Below, in pieces: positions 7,518 to 15,859 of a stretch of DNA of 64,000 nt; position 1 is the first letter of the stretch; every line of letters begins with the position of its first letter. Below the pieces are notes generated by a model that was not told the DNA's origin, made no database searches, and saw nothing but the letters and a program-made list of their open reading frames with translations. This DNA comes from Nonomuraea sediminis (GTDB lineage Bacteria; Actinomycetota; Actinomycetes; Streptosporangiales; Streptosporangiaceae), in NCBI RefSeq assembly GCF_018531495.1, contig NZ_JAHDTI010000011.1, forward strand, positions 310,001-374,000, read 5' to 3'. The position numbers and the translations under genes were made by a program.

Positions 7518-8792
7518 TCACGCCATCGGCTGGGGGTAGGGGTTGAGCCGGTGTTCCGGCAGGGCTCGGAAGCCCATCCGGGGCGGCGCGGTGAACAGGC
7601 GCCGGTGACCGCGGTACTGCACCAGCGGGCGGGCCGACATCGGCTGCAGCTCGGGGATCAGCACCCGGACGGCGACGTGCCCGCTCTCGCGCAGCTCCCG
7701 CGTCGTGAGATCGACCGCCAGCGCGCCCATGCCGAGCCGCTCCAGCCGCCGCAGCAGGAAGGCCAGCCGTTCCCGATCCGAGCGCGGGCCCGCCTCCCGC
7801 GGCGCCGAGCAGGGCCGCTCGCCGAGCAGGAAGCCGAACGCCGCGCGCCTGCTCCTGCGCGCCATCGCGGCCGCGCCGTCGTCGACCGAACGGTAGTCGG
7901 CGTACCTCCTGGGCACCGCCTGCTCCTGGATCCCCGGCCGCAGCCCCATGGTCTCAAGCAGCGCGTGCTCGGCCAGGTCGCCGACGTCGAAACCGCAGGC
8001 GGCGCCCACCATCTGGGCGCCGCGCGGCGCCCGCTCGGTGGTCTGCAGGCAGTACACGACGGGCACGCCGACGTCGGTGGTGGCGTCGAACAGGTGGGAG
8101 TCGATGCCGCGTGCCGTACACCAGTCGATGATCGACCGGGCCGCGGCGGACAGGCAGGACGGCGCCAGCCTGGGCAGCGGCAGCCGCTGCAGCCACGTCA
8201 GCGCGAGCGCGTCCCGCTCGATCACCTCGCAGATCGCGCCGACGGCGGCCGCCTCGAAGCCGGTGTGCACGGCGCAGCCGGTGGAGATCGGCACCCAGAA
8301 GTTCTCGGCGTCCAGCTCGGGGAACTCCAGGAACACCATGACCGCGGGCACCAGCACGCGCCGGCCCGTGCGCAGCTCCTCGGCCTCTACCCAGCGGATC
8401 GGCCGCTTGCCGTCGAAGCCCGTCACGGGACAGCCCGGCCTGGCCAGCTCCCTCACCGAGCAGCGCGGGATCCGCTCGGGATCCAGCGCCTGCGAGCCGA
8501 GTTCCGCCGCGGTGGCCACGGTCAGCCGCCGCCGGTCGACGACGAGCCCTGCGTAGCGTTCGAGCGCCTCGGCGACCGCGAGCAGCCGGGCCCGCTCCGG
8601 GTCGCCGTAGGCGCGGCCGATCCCGTAGCCGGTCCTCGCGTTGCGGCGGAACGGGCCGCCCACCGCCGACGGGTTGCCGGTCCAGGAGGTGAACATCGAG
8701 CACTCGCGCGGCAGCCAGCCGCCGGTGGCGACCGGCTGCGGCCGGCCGACCGCCCCGAACGGGCCGGCCAGGTCGAGCAGGCTGGTGGCCAT
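7518..8792 (-). CDS. YcaO-domain peptide cyclodehydratase
   Basis: 424 residues. YcaO enzymes use ATP to activate a backbone amide, making azolines from Cys/Ser/Thr or thioamides. ATP/Mg motifs visible are RLLAVAEALERYAG near residue 80 and AICEVIERDALALTW near residue 200, with SMFTSWTGNP and GAAC further on. The C-terminus ends NPYPQPMA, which supplies the PxPxP tail (PYPQP) known from azoline-forming members and placed near their active site. The neighbours are the zinc partner protein (1-bp gap) and a nitroreductase-like protein, as in classical TOMM synthetases. The substrate is presumably the peptide encoded at 17837-18022. Confidence 0.88.
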   Translation of the reverse strand: MATSLLDLAGPFGAVGRPQPVATGGWLPRECSMFTSWTGNPSAVGGPFRRNARTGYGIGRAYGDPERARLLAVAEALERYAGLVVDRRRLTVATAAELGSQALDPERIPRCSVRELARPGCPVTGFDGKRPIRWVEAEELRTGRRVLVPAVMVFLEFPELDAENFWVPISTGCAVHTGFEAAAVGAICEVIERDALALTWLQRLPLPRLAPSCLSAAARSIIDWCTARGIDSHLFDATTDVGVPVVYCLQTTERAPRGAQMVGAACGFDVGDLAEHALLETMGLRPGIQEQAVPRRYADYRSVDDGAAAMARRSRRAAFGFLLGERPCSAPREAGPRSDRERLAFLLRRLERLGMGALAVDLTTRELRESGHVAVRVLIPELQPMSARPLVQYRGHRRLFTAPPRMGFRALPEHRLNPYPQPMA

Positions 8793-8795
8793 CGG

Positions 8796-9824
8796 TCACC
8801 CTCCCAGCAGCGCGGGCAGCCCCGCGCCCCCGGCGAGCCGTCCGCCCGCCGCCAGGTGCAGATCCCGTACGGCGAGCGCGACCTGCCTGCTGACCGCCCG
8901 GGTGCCTGCCTTGGCCTCGTACCAGAGCCAGTCGCCGTCGGCGTTCACCTCGAGCAGCACGGCGCCGTCCTCGGTCAGCAGCACGTCGAACGCGCCGAAC
9001 CCGAGCCGCCAGCGCGCCGCCAGCCCGGTGACGAGCCCGGCCACCGGCTCGGGGCAGTCCGCCTGCCGTACCTCGACCGTCTCCTGGTCGTGCCAGATCG
9101 CCTCGGGGGAGGGTTTGCGCACCTCGAAGGCGACCAGCCGGTCGCCGATGGCGTAGACGCGGTACTCGGCCAGGTGCGGCACGTACTCCTGGACGACCAG
9201 CGGCACCGGCCCTTCGCCGTCCGCGAGCTCGTCCCGCGTCAGGATCCGCGGCAGGACGCCGTCGAGCGTGCCCGGCTCGGGCTCGACGAAATGCGGGCCG
9301 AGCGTCTTGACCACCACCCGGTCACCGGGCAGGAGCCCGGCCCCCCGCGCCGGCGCGGTCGTGACGACCGTCGCGGGCACGCGCACGCCCGCCGCGGCGG
9401 CGCCGGCCAGCTGCTCGAGCAGCCCCAGCCGAGGGCCAGGCAGGTCGTGCGGCGCCAGCAGCCGCGACTGCCGGACCAGCGCCAGCCAGGACTGGCGGCG
9501 CAGCAGCCCTGCCGCGGTCCGCGGGTCCGTCATGGCCGAGGACCAGAACCTGCGGGTCCAGCACGCCGTGGGCCGCACCAGGCCCTCGCCGAGCCGGAGC
9601 ACCCCCGGGCGGGCCAGGTCCAGCTGGATCGGGCCGAGGGCGTCGGCGTCGACGCGGCGGGTGGGGACTCCTGCCAGGGCCAGCAGCCGCTCCAGCGCGG
9701 AGACCTCGGCGTCGGCGCGCCTGGTGAAGAACACCACGCACCCGCCGGCGGCCGAGCCAGCCGGGTCCGCCGCGCCCGGGTGGGCATCGGCGGACAGCAC
9801 GAGCGTCCGATGGTCGAGGATCAT
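8796..9824 (-). CDS. ATP-grasp enzyme, RiPP-maturase-like
   Basis: 342 residues; the ATG at 9824 overlaps the GAF gene stop (ATGA). The N-terminal third is variable (CVVFFTRRADAEVSALERLL). The ATP-grasp fold follows: nucleotide-binding lysine in GDRVVVKTLGPHF, VQEYVPHLAEYRVYAIGDRL, and the Mg-binding end GAFDVLLTEDGAVLLEVNADGDWLW. The EVN-GDWLW ending resembles ATP-grasp peptide ligases of microviridin/graspetide type, which form lactam or lactone bonds through acyl phosphates, but simple small-molecule ligases of this fold also exist. It lies in a tight operon with YcaO and GAF genes, so action on the peptide or its product is likely though unproven. Confidence 0.75.
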   Translation of the reverse strand: MILDHRTLVLSADAHPGAADPAGSAAGGCVVFFTRRADAEVSALERLLALAGVPTRRVDADALGPIQLDLARPGVLRLGEGLVRPTACWTRRFWSSAMTDPRTAAGLLRRQSWLALVRQSRLLAPHDLPGPRLGLLEQLAGAAAAGVRVPATVVTTAPARGAGLLPGDRVVVKTLGPHFVEPEPGTLDGVLPRILTRDELADGEGPVPLVVQEYVPHLAEYRVYAIGDRLVAFEVRKPSPEAIWHDQETVEVRQADCPEPVAGLVTGLAARWRLGFGAFDVLLTEDGAVLLEVNADGDWLWYEAKAGTRAVSRQVALAVRDLHLAAGGRLAGGAGLPALLGG

Positions 9825-10468
9825 CGCCGCCCCACCAGGACCTCCTCCGCCGCGGCCAGCAGGTTGCCGGCCAGCGTCACCGTGGCGGGAGCGGCCGTGC
9901 TCATGGCCGCGCCAATCCGTTCGAGCAGCAGCGCGTGCTCGTCGGCCAGTGCCGCCCCGTTCGCCCTGCCACGGGCGCGGATCAGGATCTCCAGCCCGAT
10001 GGCCGCCTGGACCGCGAGCAGGCCGAGCACGTCCAGATCGGTCAGTTCGCCGCGCGGGGCGGCCGACGGGTCGAGCACCTCCAGCACCCCGAGGCAGTCC
10101 GACTCCCTGATCAGCGGCGCGGCCATCAGGCTGTTCGGCACGAATCCGGTCGACTCGGCCGAGCCGCGGGCGAACAGCGTGCTGGAGGCCAGGTCGTCGA
10201 CGTGGACGGGCTGGCCGCTCATCGCGACCCAGCCGGCGATGCCGGTCCCCGAGGGGAACCTGGTGCCGGGCAGGTGGGCATCACCATTCCCCGAGACGGC
10301 CTCGAAGACGAGCTCCCCGGTGTCGCCGTCGACCAGGAAGATCGACGCCGCGGCCGCGCCGAACAGCAGGCGCGCCATCTCGACCACCGAGTGCAGCAGC
10401 TGACGCTCGGTCAGCGGCGCCCGGCCCTCCGGGCGGGAATCCGGCAGCGTGTAGTCATGCAGGGGCAT
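9821..10468 (-). CDS. GAF-domain protein
   Basis: 215 residues from an ATG at 10468 that overlaps the protease gene by 14 bp. A single GAF domain covers about residues 25-170: MARLLFGAAAASIFLVDGDTGELVFEAVSG, SGTGIAGWVAMSGQPVHVDDL and MAAPLIRESDCLGVLEVLD. GAF domains bind cyclic nucleotides, haem or other small ligands. No output domain is attached; the remaining C-terminus is helical. The operon also encodes a nucleotide-cyclase-domain protein, so cyclic-nucleotide sensing is a reasonable but unsupported guess. Confidence 0.85.
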   Translation of the reverse strand: MPLHDYTLPDSRPEGRAPLTERQLLHSVVEMARLLFGAAAASIFLVDGDTGELVFEAVSGNGDAHLPGTRFPSGTGIAGWVAMSGQPVHVDDLASSTLFARGSAESTGFVPNSLMAAPLIRESDCLGVLEVLDPSAAPRGELTDLDVLGLLAVQAAIGLEILIRARGRANGAALADEHALLLERIGAAMSTAAPATVTLAGNLLAAAEEVLVGRR

Positions 10469-11324
10469 GGCGTGCTCCGTGGTGGGTGACGTTGTGCGCG
10501 GTCTGGAAGAGCACCGACCTGAGCTGGAACGGGGTGAGCCAGCGGTGCTTGCTGAGGATCAGCGCACACAGGCCGGTGATGTGCGGCGCGGCGAAGCTGT
10601 TGCCGCTGTTGCGGGTCTGCCCGCCGCCGGGCGAGGCGACGGGCACCGCCAGCCCCCTGGCGTAGAACTCCACCGGCGGCGCCGGGTTGTAGTAGTGCAG
10701 CAGCGGATCGGCCTGGTCGTGGCTGGCCACCGAGATCACCGAGGCGAACGACCAGGGGAAGCTCCGCACCGGCATGTTGTGCGCGGACACGACCAGGACC
10801 GAACGGCGGAAGTAGGCCCGGTCGGCCAGGGCGTGCAGCGCGGGCAGGAACTCCGGCTTGGTGGTGGACAGGCTGAGATTGACCACGTCGAAGCCCGACT
10901 CGATCGCCCACTCGAGCCCGGCAAGCAGCGCTCGCCCCGTCCCCGTGATGGACTCGGTGAGCACCCGCATCGACGAGATCGCCGCCTCGGGCGCGATCGA
11001 GCGGATGATGCCGGCGCAGGCCGTGCCGTGCCCGGCCAGGTCGATGGGCTCCGACGGCACGATCCGGGGGGCCCGGCCGTCCTCCAGCTGGACCGTCATG
11101 GCCTCCTCCAGCGGCGCAACCAGCGGGTGGGAGCCGTCGATCCCGCTGTCGACCACGCACACCCTGATCCCTGAGCCGTCCGCGCCGCCCCACGCCCAGT
11201 CGGCGGTGACGTCGGCCAGCCGGGAGGCCGGCAGTCCGCGTAGCGGGCGCCGCGACGTCGGCGCCCCCCAGGCCGGCAGCCCGGGAAACTGTTCCTGCTC
11301 GCCGTCGTGCCAGGGCAGGGTCAC
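10455..11324 (-). CDS. Subtilisin-like (S8) serine protease, no signal peptide
   Basis: 289 residues from a GTG at 11324 that overlaps the upstream stop as GTGA; longer frames are antisense to the cyclase-like gene. The catalytic triad is complete: Asp in VCVVDSGIDGSHP, His in DLAGHGTACAGII and Ser in NSGNSFAAPHITGL. There is no signal peptide or propeptide, so the enzyme should act in the cytoplasm. In a RiPP operon, S8 proteases can remove leader peptides (the role of LanP in lanthipeptides), and that is the most likely job. A regulatory protease is the alternative. Confidence 0.88.
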   Translation of the reverse strand: MTLPWHDGEQEQFPGLPAWGAPTSRRPLRGLPASRLADVTADWAWGGADGSGIRVCVVDSGIDGSHPLVAPLEEAMTVQLEDGRAPRIVPSEPIDLAGHGTACAGIIRSIAPEAAISSMRVLTESITGTGRALLAGLEWAIESGFDVVNLSLSTTKPEFLPALHALADRAYFRRSVLVVSAHNMPVRSFPWSFASVISVASHDQADPLLHYYNPAPPVEFYARGLAVPVASPGGGQTRNSGNSFAAPHITGLCALILSKHRWLTPFQLRSVLFQTAHNVTHHGARHAPA

Positions 11325-14300
11325 CGTCCACCTCCGTCGCCCGCCGCCCAGCGGCGCACCGTCCCGGCCGGCAGCGTCGCCCCTTTGGCGAGGTAATGGG
11401 CCTCCGCCGCGTCGATCGCCACCCGGTACGGCCGGCCCGCCATCCGGGAGATCGCGGCGAACTCGAACCAGGCGTCCCCGAGCAGGCACGGGTCGTCCGT
11501 GGAGATCCCGTCAAGGGTCCGCGCGGCCAGCTCGAACCCCTCGGCCGGCCGCCCCTCCGCGCACGCGAACCGGGCCCGCACCAGCTCCAGCCAGATCCGC
11601 GCCCGCGCCACCATGCCGATGGTGTGCTCGCCCGCCTCCAGCGCGTCGAAGGCCGCCCTGGCCGTGCCGTACCGCCCGCAGCGCAGCAGCTCGCGCACCG
11701 CGTACACCTCCAGCGTCAGCGCGGGCTGCAGGTGCCCCTGCTCGCGCAGCATGGCCGCGGCCTCGCCGAAGCGGCGGGCGGCCGGCGCGTGCTCGCCCAC
11801 CAGCGACAGCAGCACCGCCTCCGACTGGTTGATCGCGATCTCGGGGAACGCCGCGCGCAGCGAGGCGGCGTCCTGCCGCGCCGCCGACAGCGCCGCCCTG
11901 GCCTCGTCCACCCGTCCGGCCAGCGCGAGCAGGCGCGCCCGCGCCGCCATGACGGGGATCAGCAGCAGCCGGTCGGCCTCGAACCCGCGCAGCAGCTCGC
12001 CGCACAGCCGCAGCCCCTCGGAAACGGTGGCCGGCGACCACTGCGCCAGCTCGCACAGCGCGTTCGACAGCCGGTGCTCGATCCAGCGCTCCTCCAGCCG
12101 CCGCGCCCGCTCGAGCGCCGCGTGGAACTCCGCCTCGGCCCTGCCGACCTGGTCCTCGCCGAGCGCCACGAACGCCTTGAACTGGTGCATCAGGCACCGG
12201 CCAAGCTCGTCGACCGCGCTCGGGTCAAGCCGCCGCTCGTGCGCGGCGATCGCCGCCCGCGCCGCCTCGAACCCGAGCCGACCCAGCCGGAAGCGCACGA
12301 TGTCGCGCTGCAGCCTGAGCACGACCCGGCCGTCAGCCGCGGCTCCCTCCAGTCCCGCCTCGAGGACCTCCAGCGCCCCGCCGCCGTCCCCCAGCGCCAG
12401 CCTGGCCTCGCTCAACCGCACGGTGAGGTCGGCGTAGTGCCGCCCGCGCTCCGCGTGCAGCTCGAGCGCCCGCTGGAACAGCGACCCGGCCGCGACGGCG
12501 TCGCGCCTGTGCAGCGCCGTCGTCCCCTCCTCCGCCAGCAGCCGTACGGCCAGCCCCGCCAGCACCGGCAGCCGCGGCTCGTCGGGACCCACCTCGCGGA
12601 ACAGCTGCGTGGCCCGCTCGGCGTGGAACATGGACTCGGCCGGCGACGGCGCCCGCTCGGCCAGCAGGGCGTGCCAGCGGGCGCGCGACGACTTGGCCGT
12701 CATCGCGTAGCAGGTGTCGCGGACCAGGCTCTGCCCGCACCGCATCCGGCCCGCGCCCAGCGGCTGGATCAGGCCACGCCTGCGCAGGCCCGCCAGCGCC
12801 ACGCGCACGTGGGCGCTCGCCGTACCGTCCTGCTCGGCCAGCACGAGCAGCTCGTCGTCGGCGAAGTCGCTGCCGCAGGCGGCCGCCCACTGCAGCGCGC
12901 GCCGCTCCGCGGGCGGCAGCGCGTCGATGCGCGCCCGCAGCATCGCCGAGATCGTCGGCGGCGCGGCCGGCGGAGAGCCGTCGTCGGCCAGCGCGTCGAT
13001 CATCGCCGTCACGAAGAGCGGGTTGCCCGCGCTCAGCTCGACGATCCTGGCGGTGACCGCGTCCTGGCCCTGCCCGGCCACCTCCGCCGCGCCGGAGGTG
13101 AGCGTCTCGACCAGGCCGAGCGTGTCGGCAGGGCCCAGCGGGCCGAGGCCGATCCGCTCGGCGCCCGGCACGCCCGCGTCCTGGCGTTTCTCGAGCAGTT
13201 CGTTCCTGGCGACACAGACCACCAGCACGGGCACGCCCGACAGGCGGCGGGTCAGCTCGTCGAGCAGCCCGAGCAGCGCCCCCTCGGCCCACTGCAGGTC
13301 CTCCCAGACCAGCACCAGCGGCCGGCTCCGCGCGATGCCCGTGAACAGCCGGGTCGCCGCCCAGCAGATCTCCTCGGCCCCGGCCGGCACGCCGCCCGCC
13401 TGCTCGGGCGAGCCCGCCACCGCGGACAGGGTCCTGCGCGCCCGCTCGCCCTGCTCTCCGGAGCCGAGCAGCCGCTCCAGCCCCACCCAGCCGCCCGGCA
13501 GTGAGTCGCGCAGCATCGACGCCAGCGGATGGAAGGTGATGTCCTTGCCGTACGGCTGGCAGCAGCCGGTCAGCACCAGCGCCCCCGCCAGTTCGGGACG
13601 GGCGGTGAACTCCAGGACCAGCCGCGTCTTGCCGATGCCCGCCTCGCCGTGCACCAGCACGCACCCGCAGAACCCCTCGGCCACCACCCGGAGATAGCGC
13701 TCGAGCAGCCCGTCCAGCTCCGCCGAGCGCCCGACCATCGCGGTGCGGGCACCGGCGGGAGCCGCGACAGCCGAGGTCACCCGCCAGGCCCGCTCGGGCA
13801 GCGCCTTCCCCCTGAGCGCCAGCGGCCGGAGCTCCTCCAGCCCGACGCGCCCGCGCACAAGCTGCGCGGCCTCGCCGTTCAGCAGGGTCTCGCCGGGCCC
13901 CGCGGCGCTCTGCAGCCGCGCGGCCGTGTTGACCGTGTCGCCCACGATCCGCAGCTGCGCCCCCGGGGTGGTGATCACGACCACCTCGCCCGAGCCGATC
14001 CCGCAGTGCACCTCCAGGTCCGCCTCGATCGGCCCGAGCTCGGCCGACAGCCGGTGCACCGCCTCGACCAGCGCCAGGGCCGCCCGCGCCGCGCGCAGCG
14101 CGTCGTCCTCGCGGGCGACGGGGACCCCGAACACCGCCATGATGGCGTCACCGATGTACTTCTCGACCACCCCGCCGTGCTCGGTGATCAGGTCGCTGCA
14201 CACCCCGTAGTAGCGGCGCAGCACGCCGTGCAGGAGCTCCGGATCCAGCCGCTCGCCCAGCGCCGTCGACCGCACCAGGTCGACGAACAGGACGACCACG

Positions 14301-14422
14301 TTCTTGCGGGCCTCGGGGCCCGCCTCCGCGACCGCCGCGACGGCTCCGCAGGAGGAGCAGAACCGGTCGCCGTCCGACAGCCGCGAGCCGCACACCCGGC
14401 AGTCCCAGGCGCTCCCGTCCAC
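11321..14422 (-). CDS. Zinc ribbon-nucleotide cyclase-AAA-TPR regulator
   Basis: 1033 residues from a GTG at 14422, one base after the small upstream gene stops. Domain order: zinc ribbon (CRVCG and CSSCG, residues 8-30); class III nucleotide cyclase domain (LFVDLVRST, EKYIGDAIMAVFG, GDTVNTAARL; both metal-binding aspartates are present); AAA/STAND ATPase with Walker A GEAGIGKT near residue 235 and Walker B-like LVLVWEDLQWAEG; then about 500 residues of TPR-like helices. No DNA-binding domain is evident. Such proteins are common in actinomycetes and are taken as signal-integrating ATPases; real cyclase activity has rarely been shown. It is fully embedded in the RiPP operon. Confidence 0.88.
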   Translation of the reverse strand: MDGSAWDCRVCGSRLSDGDRFCSSCGAVAAVAEAGPEARKNVVVLFVDLVRSTALGERLDPELLHGVLRRYYGVCSDLITEHGGVVEKYIGDAIMAVFGVPVAREDDALRAARAALALVEAVHRLSAELGPIEADLEVHCGIGSGEVVVITTPGAQLRIVGDTVNTAARLQSAAGPGETLLNGEAAQLVRGRVGLEELRPLALRGKALPERAWRVTSAVAAPAGARTAMVGRSAELDGLLERYLRVVAEGFCGCVLVHGEAGIGKTRLVLEFTARPELAGALVLTGCCQPYGKDITFHPLASMLRDSLPGGWVGLERLLGSGEQGERARRTLSAVAGSPEQAGGVPAGAEEICWAATRLFTGIARSRPLVLVWEDLQWAEGALLGLLDELTRRLSGVPVLVVCVARNELLEKRQDAGVPGAERIGLGPLGPADTLGLVETLTSGAAEVAGQGQDAVTARIVELSAGNPLFVTAMIDALADDGSPPAAPPTISAMLRARIDALPPAERRALQWAAACGSDFADDELLVLAEQDGTASAHVRVALAGLRRRGLIQPLGAGRMRCGQSLVRDTCYAMTAKSSRARWHALLAERAPSPAESMFHAERATQLFREVGPDEPRLPVLAGLAVRLLAEEGTTALHRRDAVAAGSLFQRALELHAERGRHYADLTVRLSEARLALGDGGGALEVLEAGLEGAAADGRVVLRLQRDIVRFRLGRLGFEAARAAIAAHERRLDPSAVDELGRCLMHQFKAFVALGEDQVGRAEAEFHAALERARRLEERWIEHRLSNALCELAQWSPATVSEGLRLCGELLRGFEADRLLLIPVMAARARLLALAGRVDEARAALSAARQDAASLRAAFPEIAINQSEAVLLSLVGEHAPAARRFGEAAAMLREQGHLQPALTLEVYAVRELLRCGRYGTARAAFDALEAGEHTIGMVARARIWLELVRARFACAEGRPAEGFELAARTLDGISTDDPCLLGDAWFEFAAISRMAGRPYRVAIDAAEAHYLAKGATLPAGTVRRWAAGDGGGR

Positions 14423-14423
14423 G

Positions 14424-14606
14424 TCACAGGACCTTGAGTTCCTGGCCCTGGACGTCGGGGGCGGCCTCGTCGAGGCGGCGCTTGAGCCGGACGAGGACCT
14501 CCACCTCGGCTCGCGACAGCTGCGCGAGCACCTGCTTCTGCTCGGCGGACAGCAGGTCCACCCACTGGCCGCTGCCACGCAGCGCGGCCAGAGCGTCGAA
14601 TGTCAT
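14424..14606 (-). CDS. Small leader-like peptide without a cysteine core (A2)
   Basis: 60 residues; the ATG at 14606 overlaps the MFS stop (ATGA). It aligns without gaps with the 61-residue peptide encoded at 17837-18022 over 37 positions (A2 residues 19-55), with 15 identities including LS, RL, AAP, V and the GQ at the end of the block. After GQ it has only ELKVL, so there is no Cys, Ser or Thr to modify. It could be a leader-only paralogue acting as chaperone, decoy or regulator, or a decayed precursor. From memory, NCBI uses the name 'aroma-sacti cluster domain' for similar short actinomycete peptides; I could not check this. Confidence 0.7.
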   Translation of the reverse strand: MTFDALAALRGSGQWVDLLSAEQKQVLAQLSRAEVEVLVRLKRRLDEAAPDVQGQELKVL

Positions 14607-15859
14607 GACGCGGTCACCCCTTTCTCGGCGAACTGGTCGCCGTGCCGGTAGTTCCTGAAGACCCGCCGGCTGAGCGCCCACAGGCCGCCGCAGGCCATGC
14701 CGCACCCGGCGACCACGAAGAACGCGGCCACGCCGTACCGCTCGACGCCCCAGCCCGTCACCGCCACCGACAGCGGGAAGGTGCCCGACATCGCCAGCAG
14801 CATGACGCTCATAACCCGGGCCAGCAGGTGGCGCGGCGCCCACCGCTGCAACATCGTCATGATGGCGATGCCGGACCAGCCGTTGGCGACGGAGAACACG
14901 GTCACGCACACCGTGGCGCCCACCAGCCCGCCGGAGTACGGCACGGCCGCCACCGACGCGCCCATGACCAGCACCAGGATCGCCAGCAGGTAGCCGGGAC
15001 GAGGACGCCGCCATTGCGGCCTGGCAAGCAGCGCTCCCGCGATCATGCCGACGCCGAGCCCGGCGAGCATGACGCCGTAGCCTCCGGCACCGAAGTCCTC
15101 GTGGGCCAGCGTCGGCAGGGCGACCTCGGCGATGCCCGCGTAGACGACGTTGCCGATGATGGCCGCCACCAGCAGCACCTGGAGGAGCCTGCCCTGGAGC
15201 AGCACCGTCCCGAACGTCACCGCGTGGCCGTCGGCGACCTGCGCCGGCGCCTGCTCCCTGCGCGGCGCGCGCACCGCGAGCAGCGCCGCGGCGGAGACGA
15301 GGTAGGAGCCCGCGTCGACCAGCAGGGCGGGCGAGGGACCCAGGCGGGAGACCAGGATCCCGCCGAGCGCCGGCCCGAGCAGCGTGCCCAGCTCCGTCGC
15401 GACCGTCGACAGCGAGTTGCCCGCCGTGAGGTCCTTCTCCGGCAGGATGCCGGGCAGCAGCGCGTAGGAGGCGGGGACGAACACCCCGCTGCAGACTCCG
15501 AACGCCACCGCGATGGGCGCGAGCACGGCCAGCGACGGGGTGACCGTACCGGCCAGGAGCGCGAGCACGCCGACCAGGCCGAAGCGGACGGCGTCGGTGA
15601 CCAGCATGATCACACGTGGGCCGAAGCGGTCGGCCAGCACGCCGCCCGCCGGGATCGCGACCGCCCTGCTGACCCCGAAGCACGCCAGCACGACGCCGAG
15701 CAGGGCAGGCCCGCCGCCCGATGACAGCACCAGCCACGGCAGCGCGATCGCGTAGCACAGGTCGCCGACGCTGGAGGTGAACTGGCCCGCGAGCAGCCAC
15801 GGGAATCCCCGCACGGCCATCGGCCCCGACGCCGGCAGGGTCAGCGGCGTGCGGCTCAT
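14603..15859 (-). CDS. MFS transporter, probable peptide or product exporter
   Basis: 418 residues; the ATG at 15859 overlaps the flavoprotein stop (ATGA), and longer frames run antisense or into the flavoprotein gene. About 12 hydrophobic segments are visible, and the first loop carries the MFS signature GGVLADRFGPRVIM near residue 68. Similar drug-type exporters often move RiPP products or give self-resistance. It is placed directly after the decarboxylase gene and before the second leader-like peptide, so export of the mature compound is the likely role. Confidence 0.85.
   Translation of the reverse strand: MSRTPLTLPASGPMAVRGFPWLLAGQFTSSVGDLCYAIALPWLVLSSGGGPALLGVVLACFGVSRAVAIPAGGVLADRFGPRVIMLVTDAVRFGLVGVLALLAGTVTPSLAVLAPIAVAFGVCSGVFVPASYALLPGILPEKDLTAGNSLSTVATELGTLLGPALGGILVSRLGPSPALLVDAGSYLVSAAALLAVRAPRREQAPAQVADGHAVTFGTVLLQGRLLQVLLVAAIIGNVVYAGIAEVALPTLAHEDFGAGGYGVMLAGLGVGMIAGALLARPQWRRPRPGYLLAILVLVMGASVAAVPYSGGLVGATVCVTVFSVANGWSGIAIMTMLQRWAPRHLLARVMSVMLLAMSGTFPLSVAVTGWGVERYGVAAFFVVAGCGMACGGLWALSRRVFRNYRHGDQFAEKGVTAS

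Noticed and set aside
10411..14578. Long plus- and minus-strand frames overlapping the cyclase-AAA-TPR and protease genes
   Set aside because: Lack of stops in several frames is expected at this GC content; only one frame carries recognisable motifs.
14424..14606. A2 peptide as a second product-forming precursor
   Set aside because: It has no Cys, Ser or Thr after the shared leader block, so none of the enzymes seen could make a usual modification there.
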